Shown piece by piece: positions 55,635-64,000 of a stretch of 64,000 nucleotides of DNA. The notes beneath the pieces are model-generated. The model saw nothing but the letters and a program-made list of their open reading frames with translations. It did no database searches and had not been told where the DNA came from. Within the stretch, counting starts at the first letter, position 1, and every line of letters begins with the position of its first letter. Origin of the DNA: JAJFHI01 sp050633705. GTDB lineage: Bacteria > Pseudomonadota > Alphaproteobacteria > Rhizobiales > Hyphomicrobiaceae. Made by a program: the position numbers and the translations under genes. The stretch covers positions 248,001-312,000 of the forward strand of contig JBOEGZ010000006.1 in assembly GCA_050633705.1 (NCBI GenBank), written 5' to 3'.

Positions 55635-56420
55635 TTAGATTGAAGACCGCTTCATGAGTAGCGTTTCTTTTAAGCTGGAAAAAATAAATCTTGGGGCCTG
55701 CAACAGATATCGGCGCCAAAGTCGCTGCGGCTCCGACACCAATCGATGCAACCATTCAAAGCCATTTGAACGCATCCACAGTGGGGCACGACGTACCCGC
55801 CCTGTATGAAAGTCAAAGGCAGCACCAACACCAACCAAAACGACGCCTTCAAGTTGCGACAAATGATCGAGCATCCAGCGTTCTTGTTTTGGACATCCAA
55901 GGCCAACCCAAACAACATCTGGATTTGCCTCGCGAATATGGCGCAGTGACGCGTGTCTCTCTTCTTCAGTTAACGCTCGAAACGGTGGTGTCGCTGTTCC
56001 AGCAATATTGATACCAGGATAATTATCAGCCAATGTTTCAGCCAACTGGCCGGCGACACCTTCAGCCCCGCCATAAAAATAATGGCGCCAGCCCTCTCTT
56101 GCCGAACGTTCAACAACGGCCAACATAAAGTCAGGTCCAGGCACACGGTTAACATCTCGCTCACCGCGCAAATGAGATATCCAAACCAACGGCGTACCAT
56201 CTGGAAGGACCATATCAGCCTTACAAAGCGCCTCCATATGGCTGGCTTCGTCTTGTGCACGCATGACGCTGTGGACGTCGCTGGCACAAATATAATGGGT
56301 CGTTTTTGCTTCGATCCAAGCCGCCAGCCGATCGACAGCAGACTGCATTGTGACACGGCTCACTGGGACGCCAAGAATCGAGTGCGTGCTAAGTTCTTGT
56401 GATGACACGTTGTTACTCAT
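55635..56420 (-). CDS. WecG/TagA/CpsF family glycosyltransferase (GT26)
   Basis: A 261-residue inner-face glycosyltransferase that adds a sugar to a lipid-linked acceptor. Motifs: YICASDVHSVMRAQ, the acidic-site VLPDGTPLVW, NPDVVWVGLGCPKQERWM, VLVGVGAAFDFHTGRVRRAP and NGFEWLHRLVSEPQRLWRRY. It ends in a basic amphipathic segment (RFIFSSLKETLLMKRSSI) suited to membrane contact. No clear ribosome binding site before the ATG. The donor sugar is not predictable (UDP-ManNAcA for WecG, but varied in the family). Confidence 0.94.
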   Translation of the reverse strand: MSNNVSSQELSTHSILGVPVSRVTMQSAVDRLAAWIEAKTTHYICASDVHSVMRAQDEASHMEALCKADMVLPDGTPLVWISHLRGERDVNRVPGPDFMLAVVERSAREGWRHYFYGGAEGVAGQLAETLADNYPGINIAGTATPPFRALTEEERHASLRHIREANPDVVWVGLGCPKQERWMLDHLSQLEGVVLVGVGAAFDFHTGRVRRAPLWMRSNGFEWLHRLVSEPQRLWRRYLLQAPRFIFSSLKETLLMKRSSI

Positions 56421-56744
56421 GATATTTTACGTAAAAAGATATTTCGATTGTTTGCCAAAACTCTAAGCTTGAGAATTCGCTCTCAAGCCTCTGCACAACG
56501 CGCGCCAAACCAAATTACGCCCACTCAGATTGCAGGTGCAAGCATTAACTTTCACTCTCAGTTTTTAAATGACCGCAAACACCACAATTTCCCAGCAACC
56601 ATCATTCTGTTATGCAAAACCCGCATAAGTGAATTGGCACAATGCCCGCAATGACACTGCTCACACCCCTATGATCACCTCTTTCGCGCCCCATTCCGCA
56701 ACACTCTACTTAACCGACCTAACTGCCTTAAAGGTTTCAACTCC
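56421..56744. other. Divergent spacer between the WecG-like and Wzx genes (324 bases)
   Basis: No gene seen. An 8-bp inverted repeat GCTTGAGA/TCTCAAGC with a six-base loop lies at 56467-56488, 47 bases upstream of the WecG-like start, and a palindromic TTTTACGTAAAA at about 56426-56437. AAAGG precedes the Wzx ATG. Confidence 0.5.
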
Positions 56745-58028
56745 ATGATCTGGCTTCGCCGGTTTCAGAATCGCATTATTGGCGAACACACCTATGTCAG
56801 TGCGGCGCTGGTCGATCAGGCCCTTGTGAGCGGGACAAGTTTCTTAACCGCAATCATATTAGCGCGCTTCCTCGGTGCTGAGGAATTTGGTCGTTACGTG
56901 TTGGCTTGGTTTGCTGTCTATCTCGCCCAGAATGTACAGGGCGTTTTGATCAGCGCACCACTCATGACCTTGTCTGTTCAATGGAACGACCGCGACAGAC
57001 GTGCCGCGTTCGGGACGGTATTTACGCATCAAGCTTTGTTGGCGTTCGCCACCTTTATTTTGGTATTTTGCGCGCTGAAATTTTCCGCCCTATTGGTGCC
57101 CGAGTGGAAACTCGACACATTGGCCTTACCAACCGCATGCCTGGCGGCCTTCATCCAGGGTCCTGACTTGTTTCGCGTTTACAACTTCGTCCTGGATCGT
57201 GGCTGGCGCAGCGTCACCGTGGATGCACTTCGGTGTGCGCTACAGTTTTTCAGTCTGTTAGGCGTATTTCTCTATTGGCCGGCCAATACTTCTGTCAGTA
57301 CCGCAATTTGGTTGATGGCCGCAGCCAATCTCATTCCACTTGTTCTTTGTCTCATTTGGGTCGAGGCTGCCTCCTTCAATAGCGCAATTTTTCTTTCAAC
57401 CACCAGGCGTCATTGGAAGTTTGCAAGGTGGTTGCTCGCGTCGACCCTTGCCCAATGGAGTCGCGAAGGTCTTGCAAGCATCGCCGTTGGCCAATTCCTC
57501 GGCTTAGGCGAAGTTGGCATTCTCAGAGCTTCACAACAGCTGGTGTTCGCGATTAACGTTCCTCTGCAGGCTCTTGGCAATGTCATCCCGGTTCATGCCA
57601 GCCGCGCTTATAGCAGTGGCGGGCTGGTCGACTTGAAAAAGTTTCTTCGCACTTTCGCGCTTAAATTCATGATCCCGATGGCCGCGCTTTTGGTTGTCAT
57701 CGGTTTGTTTGGTGAAACATTGCTCACCACTGTCTACGGACCGTCCTACGCCGGTTATGGATACATGGTGGCGCTCTATGCTGTGATCATGGGCATTTAC
57801 CTTGGCAAGGATGCGATGATTATGGCGATGCGCGCGATGCAACGCACCGACTTTGAGTTCCGCGCCAACATGATTGCAGCCCTCATTGGTGGGCTCGCCG
57901 CTTATCCACTTGTGGCAACATTCGGCATGGTTGGCGCCCTTCTTGCTGAGGGATTGTTTATCATCGCCGTCCTATGTATCGGAGGGCTGTTGCTCAGAAA
58001 ATCGATCGATACGCCGCAACAGCCTTAA
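56745..58028 (+). CDS. Wzx-type lipid-linked oligosaccharide flippase
   Basis: A 427-residue membrane protein with about 12 hydrophobic helices. The N-terminus has the family pattern SGTSFLTAIILARFLGAEEF then GRYVLAWFAVYL. A mid-protein ARWLLASTLAQWSREGLASI and GEVGILRASQQLVFAINVPL follow, typical of the MOP exporters of EPS loci. It would flip the undecaprenyl-linked repeat unit to the periplasm. Positively charged helices are few. Start ATG 56745. Confidence 0.9.
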   Translation: MIWLRRFQNRIIGEHTYVSAALVDQALVSGTSFLTAIILARFLGAEEFGRYVLAWFAVYLAQNVQGVLISAPLMTLSVQWNDRDRRAAFGTVFTHQALLAFATFILVFCALKFSALLVPEWKLDTLALPTACLAAFIQGPDLFRVYNFVLDRGWRSVTVDALRCALQFFSLLGVFLYWPANTSVSTAIWLMAAANLIPLVLCLIWVEAASFNSAIFLSTTRRHWKFARWLLASTLAQWSREGLASIAVGQFLGLGEVGILRASQQLVFAINVPLQALGNVIPVHASRAYSSGGLVDLKKFLRTFALKFMIPMAALLVVIGLFGETLLTTVYGPSYAGYGYMVALYAVIMGIYLGKDAMIMAMRAMQRTDFEFRANMIAALIGGLAAYPLVATFGMVGALLAEGLFIIAVLCIGGLLLRKSIDTPQQP

Positions 58029-58179
58029 CCTTACTTTAAAGATGGCCAAACCGATTGAGACTTAACCGACACCAAAACATGTTTTTCCAATCACAAGCCA
58101 TTACGCTTATGACTTTGCCCGAGGCTTGGCACCTGTTCCTCCAGCAAGGTCGCCCCAGGCATTCCGAGAGGGCGCCAAC

Positions 58180-59559
58180 ATGGATCTGCTAAAATTACGA
58201 TCCAATATTGTGCTGATCATTATTGCGAGCTATCTGGTCCTCAATTCCGGATTTATGCTGCTGCGCCTGCCACCATCTGGAAGTTTTGGCATTCCAATCG
58301 CCGAATTGCTTATTGCCGCCTTTCTTGCAACACTGATTTTCGAAGTCCGCCACATCAAAGCATTTGCGACAGTTGCACCGCTCACGTTCCTGTTAATCTG
58401 GTGGGGACATGGGGGCGTCCAGGCCGTAAAGGGCCTACAACAGCACAGTATTTGGGCCTTACGCGACGCCTCACACATGATCGATTCCCTATTTATCTGG
58501 ATCGGCTTCGTCGTTGCCAGCGTGCCCGGTTTTCTCGATCGGTTTTCCCATGCACTGCGCCTGATGTTGATCATCGGCGCCATCTATATGTTGGGATACC
58601 CATTTCGAGATCAACTCGCGGCTCTCTCGCCCACGATCACGGCACCGGCAGGTTACAGCGCGCCAATTTTATTCAATTATACCGGTGGCTCGATCGTACC
58701 CATGACGGCTGCCGTACAGATTCTTCTCGACCGGACACGACTATTTTTCATACCTTCGGTCGTCGTTGCTGGCGGCATCATTGCTTTTGCAGTCGTTCTT
58801 TTGCAGCAACGTTCCACCTATCTACAATTGATCGCTTTGTTCTTCGTATTAGCTTTCATACGCCCAAGAGACGTGATGCGTCTGTCTTTTGGCATGGTAC
58901 TGGCGGCGTTAGCTTTGGTCCTCATCCTTTCAACCGGCATAGAAATCACCGGGCGTCTTGGCGAAAAATTCTCACTTGATTTTCTCGTCAATCACTTTGC
59001 TGCAATTTGGGGAGAAAAAAGCGGCGGCGCAATTGATAGTGCCGCGTCTGGCGTCGGCCAACGCCTCGCCTGGTGGACGAAGATATGGGAAGATGTGACG
59101 GTTGGCGCCCGCACGCTCACCTTTGGTTTGGGCTATGGCATTCCATTGACAGACTTCTCAGATGTTAGCGGTACGCAAGTACGAGAACCTCACAACTCGA
59201 CGATCTCAACATTTGCACGCCTTGGATTGATCGGCATCATCAGTCTGTTTGCTATCCAAGCTTTTTTGGCACGCGAATGGTTTCGATTGTACAAATTTCT
59301 GCGTCGACGTGGCGATCAGGTGTGGGCCAACAACCTGCTCATCATGGCAGCATTTTTTATCTCAGTTTGGGTTTATTCCATTGGAGAAGATGCGTTTGAA
59401 AAGCCGTTCTCCGCTGTTCCCTACTACTTCTTCTGGGGTGTTATATTGCGGGCGGCTTATGTCGCACGGCTGGCACAAGCTCAAGAACCGAGAACTACAA
59501 TCCATCACCAAGACGATCGCGCACCACTCGGGCAACAGTTAGCACCGAACACGAGCTAA
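58180..59559 (+). CDS. Wzy-like O-antigen/EPS polymerase (Wzy_C superfamily)
   Basis: A 459-residue polytopic membrane protein with about 11 helices and a large periplasmic loop near residues 260-360 (GEKFSLDFLVNHF, AASGVGQRLAWWTKIWEDV, REPHNSTISTFARLGLIG). The PHN-x-T-x4-A-x-LG part matches the O-antigen ligase/polymerase signature H-N. The ATG at 58180 has GAGAGG upstream; the frame extends 18 codons to a TTG. It follows wzx by 151 bases, so it is the polymerase candidate of the locus. Confidence 0.88.
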   Translation: MDLLKLRSNIVLIIIASYLVLNSGFMLLRLPPSGSFGIPIAELLIAAFLATLIFEVRHIKAFATVAPLTFLLIWWGHGGVQAVKGLQQHSIWALRDASHMIDSLFIWIGFVVASVPGFLDRFSHALRLMLIIGAIYMLGYPFRDQLAALSPTITAPAGYSAPILFNYTGGSIVPMTAAVQILLDRTRLFFIPSVVVAGGIIAFAVVLLQQRSTYLQLIALFFVLAFIRPRDVMRLSFGMVLAALALVLILSTGIEITGRLGEKFSLDFLVNHFAAIWGEKSGGAIDSAASGVGQRLAWWTKIWEDVTVGARTLTFGLGYGIPLTDFSDVSGTQVREPHNSTISTFARLGLIGIISLFAIQAFLAREWFRLYKFLRRRGDQVWANNLLIMAAFFISVWVYSIGEDAFEKPFSAVPYYFFWGVILRAAYVARLAQAQEPRTTIHHQDDRAPLGQQLAPNTS

Positions 59560-59583
59560 AATCGCAAGTGGAAATAAGGCGAC

Positions 59584-60384
59584 TTATCCAATCGCACTTC
59601 GGCCGGTCAGCTTTTCAAAAACTCGCCCGTCAATACAAAGCTTTTCCACCATGTGGTTGGCAGTTGCATCCGTCGTCCAGGCTGTTCGATGCATTTGCAA
59701 TTTATTGAACGGTTGTGCGTACTGCATTCCTGGAATTGCTGCTGCAATCGTCTCAAACCCAATAACCTGACAGTAAGCCTCAAGGTCGGAATTGAAAAAC
59801 CGGCGCATACCAAACGGATAAGAAAAATGTCGAACACTTTCACCAATCAAATCTTCCAATATCAATTTGGACTGAAGAATTTCCTCATCCCATTTATCAG
59901 GCGGCAGTTTGTTTAAAGCAAAATGAGAGTGCGTGTGGGCAGCGATCGTATGTCCCTCTGCGTGAAGCTCTTTTACATCCTGGCCACTCATAGCCGTGCG
60001 ATCGCCATGATGAACAATTCGATCGAAGTAGGTCGAAATTTCTTGCCGACTGGTGGTCTCAATCAACGGCAGTGTATTAACGTAGAAGGTGAGCTTTACA
60101 TCAAGTTCACGAAATAACCCCAGCGCCTCATGCCAGCTTTTGTAGTTGTCATCAAAACTAATGAAAGCTTGTTTGCGATGGGGTTTTTCTGGTCGAATGA
60201 AGTCATCAATCGAGACAATTTCATATCCATGAAACCTCAGTGTTGCGACGCAATCACGAAACGCCGGCCATTCATGCTTTTCAAGAGAATGAAAATAGAC
60301 CCCCAACCGTTCTGGTAAGGGCTTTGTGGCAAAGCGCTTGTGCAGGCCATAGACGAGGGAAAATATTGCCGTCTTAGCTTGCAT
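59584..60384 (-). CDS. NodB-type polysaccharide deacetylase
   Basis: A 266-residue metal-dependent deacetylase. Motif 1 is FISFDDNYKSW (the Asp pair; the second Asp binds metal), motif 2 is AAHTHSHFALN (H-x3-H), motif 3 is FSYPFGMRRFF. No signal peptide is obvious: the first 20 residues (MQAKTAIFSLVYGLHKRF) are weakly hydrophobic. It would remove acetyl groups from an amino sugar or ester, either on a lipid-linked unit or on the polymer. The ATG 60384 has TGGAAT before it; a TTG 11 codons upstream is less likely. It converges with the polymerase gene (24 bases). Confidence 0.88.
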   Translation of the reverse strand: MQAKTAIFSLVYGLHKRFATKPLPERLGVYFHSLEKHEWPAFRDCVATLRFHGYEIVSIDDFIRPEKPHRKQAFISFDDNYKSWHEALGLFRELDVKLTFYVNTLPLIETTSRQEISTYFDRIVHHGDRTAMSGQDVKELHAEGHTIAAHTHSHFALNKLPPDKWDEEILQSKLILEDLIGESVRHFSYPFGMRRFFNSDLEAYCQVIGFETIAAAIPGMQYAQPFNKLQMHRTAWTTDATANHMVEKLCIDGRVFEKLTGRSAIG

Positions 60385-60585
60385 CTTTATTCCAGCAGGA
60401 TTTCGATTGAGTTGCAAAACACCGACTTTCCGAATTGACGAACATCACGTTTTGTCGTTTCAATTTCAGCGACACCACAGCCTCACATAGCGCTTAGCTG
60501 TGATCGTTTCAACCAACCGCTTTTCTGATTAAGCTTAAAACTAATCCCAACTTTAACGCCGCGTGTCATCGAGGTTTCCCCCATC

Positions 60586-61746
60586 ATGCAAACAGGCCGT
60601 CATCACGCAGAGCCAAACAGAGTTTTGGCAATTTGCTCTTCTGCTTTTAGGTTTGTGGCGTTTACTATAATTTGCTTTGGTTGCCTAACCGACACGACAC
60701 AACAAGCCGCCGCACAATCACAAAACGTTCAAAATTTTATTGCTGTAGCGGGATCACCAGCAGAGCACTCCGCTGCCATCCAAAACGGCATCGACAACGC
60801 GGGTGCTGGGGCCGTCATCTATTTTCCACCTGGCATTTACCGCTTTGCAAAACCAATTCAGCTTAAGAGTTTTCAGATTTACCGCGGTTCTAGATCTGCA
60901 ATTCTGACGCCTGCCTCCGGCAATTCCGCACCTATTTTCCAGATTCACGATTCCACTTCGATTACCATTTCAGGACTTAACTTCCATGGTGGCGGTATCC
61001 ACCTAACTGGGACAAATCAGGCAATACGGATCATAGGCAATGTTTTTAAGGATATTATCGACCCGAATGCGACTTTCGGCTCTGAAACCGCAATTTTTGT
61101 TGCTGGCCCGACCTCCCAAAGCGTCATTCAGTCAAACAAATTCAATCGCATCGGCTTACGCGGTGGGCGTCCAGGTGCAAAGAACGGTGCAGCCCTGTTG
61201 GCGTTTCATCTCGCTGACACGGCAATCTCAGGCAACGAGTTTAAAGACGTTTATCAAGCCATCAGCTTAATTTTCGAAGCCAGGCCCGGAACAGGCAACA
61301 AGATTTCCGTCACGGGTAACCGGATCACCAATGCATTTAGAATGGGGATTGAGGCGCAAGGGCCTGGCACACGAGCCGCGCGTTTTGAGGCAAATACCGT
61401 CGTCATGCATCACACAGGCGACGAAGACATCGGCCTGTCCATCGTCCTCAAGAGCGCAACAAGCACTATGGTTAAATCCAACAAGGTTGTGCGTCTGGCT
61501 TCTGTGCCAAAATCATGCACAGGGATGGGCATTGAAGTTGCAGGCATTGGCACGCGTGTCGAACACAACGACATTAGGGGTCCCTGGTGTTCGGCAATCG
61601 GCATTAGCTCGAAAAATGGCGAGTATTCTGAAGTCGTGGGAAATAAAATCTGTGGTCATCGTGGACCCTACGACGTCATCTCATTTTATGAAGGGCGTGG
61701 CCGTTCGACTTCTGAGCGAAATTCAGTCGTGCGGCATTGCCGTTAA
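60586..61746 (+). CDS. Exported right-handed beta-helix protein (polysaccharide lyase or epimerase-like)
   Basis: A 386-residue protein. A signal peptide (FRFVAFTIICFGCLTDTTQQ, cleavage near AAAQS) is followed by FPPGIYRFAKPIQLKSFQIY, the entry segment of Pectate_lyase_3-like proteins. Then come repeated coil rungs (ISGLNFHGGGIHLTGTNQA, IRIIGNVFKDI, VIQSNKFNRIG, AISGNEFKDVYQ, ISVTGNRITN, MVKSNKVV, VEHNDIRG, VVGNKICG). Possible catalytic acids are not identifiable. Within an EPS locus it is likely to cut or modify the polymer. Confidence 0.85.
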   Translation: MQTGRHHAEPNRVLAICSSAFRFVAFTIICFGCLTDTTQQAAAQSQNVQNFIAVAGSPAEHSAAIQNGIDNAGAGAVIYFPPGIYRFAKPIQLKSFQIYRGSRSAILTPASGNSAPIFQIHDSTSITISGLNFHGGGIHLTGTNQAIRIIGNVFKDIIDPNATFGSETAIFVAGPTSQSVIQSNKFNRIGLRGGRPGAKNGAALLAFHLADTAISGNEFKDVYQAISLIFEARPGTGNKISVTGNRITNAFRMGIEAQGPGTRAARFEANTVVMHHTGDEDIGLSIVLKSATSTMVKSNKVVRLASVPKSCTGMGIEVAGIGTRVEHNDIRGPWCSAIGISSKNGEYSEVVGNKICGHRGPYDVISFYEGRGRSTSERNSVVRHCR

Positions 61747-61820
61747 CTCAGCCAGGAAAGGTTAACTGGCGCCACAATGTTTTCGTTCAAGCAAAAATTC
61801 ACTGCGTCTGAACATCCTGT

Positions 61821-63095
61821 TTGCACCGGCAAACGATTATTGCTTTGGATGCCAACATCTGGCCGAAGGTCTATACGCCTAATCTGGTCCATCTCGACAG
61901 GATAGAGAACTTGCAATCCGACGGCGACGACAAAACACTCAAAGTCCTGTTCTTGGCACAAACCCCGCCTCCCATCCATGGTGTCACGCGGGTGTCAAAG
62001 CAGATCTACGACATCATGAATGCCATGGCGAACGTTTCGGTCAAGCAAATGTGGGCTGGAAGTGCTGTATCGCTTGACGATATTGGCCACCGCTCCATTC
62101 GCAAATACCTAGCGTTTGCAATTTTTCTTATGTCATTAGGCTGGCGCGTCTTGACAACCAAACGTGACGACATCGTCTACACAACAATCGCCCCCCACGG
62201 CGAAGCTTTGTTTCGCGACGCACTTGTCATTGCAGTAGGGCGATTACTGGGTCACCGTGTCCTTATTCATATGCACACACGTGGCATTGGCGAAGTAATC
62301 TCTGGAACGACGCTCTCCCAACGCTTTACCGCTTGGGCACTAAAATCAACCGAACTCATCTCTCAATCTTCAGACGTCATCAACGAGGTCTCAAAATTCG
62401 GACTGTTTTCACGGATTCATCACCTCCCCAACTATGTTGCTGATCCGGGCACCCCAGAAAGCACCGGTCGGGAAACATTGAATTTGGGTTTCTTTGGCAG
62501 CTTTGACCAGCGCAAGGGTGTCTTGCGCTTCGTCGATGTTGTGGCAGCATTGAAAAACGACGGTCTTGAGGTGCGAGGCTATATCGCAGGGCGGTCAACA
62601 CAGGATATGACACCTGAAGTCATTGCCAACTATGCAACCAAACACGGCGTTTGTGAACAACTCGCCATTCCCGGCTTTCTACTCGATGACCAGGCCATCA
62701 AATGCTTTTTGCGCCAACTCGATCTTTTTATCTATCCAACAGATCACGACCTAGCCCCTTTGGTTTTGCTTGAGGCAATGGCCAACGGTGTCGTACCGCT
62801 GGCCTTTGATACCGGAGCAATCCGAGAGATGCTTAGTCCAGAATTTACAGATCATGTCATTGCCAACTCTCTCGATCCAGAAACATACACGTCCCAATAC
62901 TTGGCACACATAAAGCGCTACAACGACGATCGAAAACTACTCAACGATGACAAGAAAAAAGCGCGCGACACTTTTCTGGCACGCCATTCATTGGAAAACT
63001 TTGAACGTACGTTTCGCAACATCATTGCCAACCCCATATTCAACAATCCAAAAGATCCAGCCGCGCGATCAGAATTTGCGAAATTCTATAGTTAG
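61821..63095 (+). CDS. GT4-family glycosyltransferase
   Basis: A GT-B enzyme, up to 424 residues. KVLFLAQTPPPIHGVTRVSK is the N-terminal strand and glycine loop; LNLGFFGSFDQRKGVLRFVD opens the C-terminal domain; PTDHDLAPLVLLEAMANGVV is the nucleotide-sugar site, in which the first Glu of the usual E-x7-E is Asp. No ATG exists between the upstream TGA (61809) and the conserved N-terminus, so translation must begin at TTG (61821, or one of the later TTG codons). It lies 75 bases behind the beta-helix gene. Confidence 0.88.
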   Translation: MHRQTIIALDANIWPKVYTPNLVHLDRIENLQSDGDDKTLKVLFLAQTPPPIHGVTRVSKQIYDIMNAMANVSVKQMWAGSAVSLDDIGHRSIRKYLAFAIFLMSLGWRVLTTKRDDIVYTTIAPHGEALFRDALVIAVGRLLGHRVLIHMHTRGIGEVISGTTLSQRFTAWALKSTELISQSSDVINEVSKFGLFSRIHHLPNYVADPGTPESTGRETLNLGFFGSFDQRKGVLRFVDVVAALKNDGLEVRGYIAGRSTQDMTPEVIANYATKHGVCEQLAIPGFLLDDQAIKCFLRQLDLFIYPTDHDLAPLVLLEAMANGVVPLAFDTGAIREMLSPEFTDHVIANSLDPETYTSQYLAHIKRYNDDRKLLNDDKKKARDTFLARHSLENFERTFRNIIANPIFNNPKDPAARSEFAKFYS

Positions 63096-63175
63096 GGGGT
63101 TTATGACATCGTTTTGAGCACGAATATTGCATGACCTAATTTCAAACTCTAAGTAGCGAGACAACATTAACCATC

Positions 63176-64000
63176 ATGACTTCAGACATTCCAATGGCAT
63201 TGAATTCAAAGATTTCAGTTGAAGCCGACCGCTTTTCCGATCAATTCGGACCAACACGTACACGTCGCGTTCTTGTTGTCGGCGGCGCCGGATATATTGG
63301 TGCACCGGTCACACAATACTTACTCGGTCAAGGATACAAAGTCCGATGCCTTGACCGCCTCATTTACGATAACGCCAGCACTATCACTGGTTTTCTGTCA
63401 CATCCCGATTATGAATTCGCCCTTGGTGACATGGGTCACAATGAGACAATGGACCAAGCCCTCGAAGACGTAACAGATGTTGTCATTTTGGCAGGCCTCG
63501 TTGGCGATCCAATCACCAAAAAGTTTCCTGATGCCGCCCATGAAATCAATGATCTTGCCGTCTCAGCCTGTATAGATCGTCTCGCCGGGCGTGGACTCAA
63601 CAAGGTCATTTTCATCTCGACCTGCTCAAACTATGGCATGATTGCAGATGACGCCATGGCCGACGAAAATTTCGAACTCAGCCCACTCTCACTTTATGCA
63701 AAGTCAAAAGTCGCGGCTGAAACAAAAATTCTCGGCCTTAAAGGCAAGGTCGATTACCACCCAACAGTCTTGCGTTTTGCCACGGCGTTTGGTTTCGCGC
63801 CACGCATGCGTTTTGATCTCACAGTGAATGAATTTACGCGCGAACTTCATGAAGACAACGAATTGTTGGTCTATGACGCGCACACGTGGCGACCTTACTG
63901 TCACGTCTTTGACTTTGCCCGCCTCATCGACCGTGTCTTAGCCTTCCCAATCGCTGACGTCAGCTTCGAGGTCTTCAACGCTGGTGGCGACAAAAACAAT
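63176..64000 (+). CDS. NAD-dependent sugar epimerase/dehydratase, C-terminus outside the window
   Basis: 275 codons without stop. The N-terminus has 37 leading residues, then RRVLVVGGAGYIGAPVTQYL with the GxxGxxG loop, VILAGLVGDP, the S-T-C-S active-site region FISTCSNYG and YAKSK as the Y-x3-K pair. RFATAFGFAPRMRFDLTVN and RPYCHVFDFARLIDRVL are typical of the extended SDR nucleotide-sugar epimerases. The start ATG 63176 has ACCATC before it and no strong ribosome binding site. It would supply an activated sugar; which one cannot be read. Confidence 0.9.
   Translation, partial: MTSDIPMALNSKISVEADRFSDQFGPTRTRRVLVVGGAGYIGAPVTQYLLGQGYKVRCLDRLIYDNASTITGFLSHPDYEFALGDMGHNETMDQALEDVTDVVILAGLVGDPITKKFPDAAHEINDLAVSACIDRLAGRGLNKVIFISTCSNYGMIADDAMADENFELSPLSLYAKSKVAAETKILGLKGKVDYHPTVLRFATAFGFAPRMRFDLTVNEFTRELHEDNELLVYDAHTWRPYCHVFDFARLIDRVLAFPIADVSFEVFNAGGDKNN

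Overview
The window is alphaproteobacterial chromosome, probably Hyphomicrobiales or a near relative. The evidence is an ATP12-type F1 assembly chaperone gene, the order rplQ - HtrA protease - rarA - crcB - rluC - HAD - ATP12, the fused rplKAJL-rpoBC-rpsLG-fusA-tuf-S10-spc-alpha supercluster, and an ExoP/PrsDE-like polysaccharide locus. I saw no transposase, integrase, CRISPR array or rRNA gene. Assignments were made by reading translations and motifs; no database search was possible.

Layout. (1) 1-9298, minus strand: housekeeping genes, from the HtrA protease down to a truncated proC. This block contains two genes that look inserted, a Tae4-like peptidoglycan amidase and a small two-helix membrane protein, between rarA and crcB. 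It also contains a tandem DUF2750-like gene. (2) 9403-42441, minus strand: secE, nusG, rplKAJL, rpoBC, rpsLG, fusA, tuf, then the S10, spc and alpha ribosomal protein operons, ending at a clear rho-independent terminator behind rplQ. (3) 42560-47528: tRNA-Trp, tRNA-Gly, tRNA-Tyr and rlmB, with a YbjQ protein, a small lipoprotein, an SH3-domain exported protein and a small basic exported protein placed among them. The second tuf gene often found among these tRNAs is absent. (4) 47840 to the right end, both strands: an exopolysaccharide locus. It holds a type I secretion ABC/MFP pair, a polyprenyl-phosphate sugar-phosphate transferase, an ExoP/Wzc-like co-polymerase with a degenerate kinase domain, a WecG/TagA glycosyltransferase, a Wzx flippase, a Wzy-like polymerase, a NodB-type deacetylase, a beta-helix protein, a GT4 glycosyltransferase and a partial NAD-dependent epimerase.

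How the parts work together. Regions 1-2 supply the translation and transcription machinery, protein export (SecY, SecE) and protein quality control. Region 4 reads as a Wzx/Wzy-type pathway: the membrane transferase starts the lipid-linked unit, glycosyltransferases extend it, Wzx flips it, Wzy polymerises it under the co-polymerase, and the deacetylase and beta-helix protein modify or cut the polymer.

Most interesting observations: a 41-codon basic ORF with a strong ribosome binding site between rpsQ and rplN, joined to rplN by an ATGA overlap; long spacers with strong hairpins between rplL-rpoB, rpoB-rpoC and rplB-rpsS; an Ala/Pro-rich N-terminal extension on RpoA; the lone Tae4-like amidase with a candidate immunity partner; and the degenerate Walker A of the co-polymerase.
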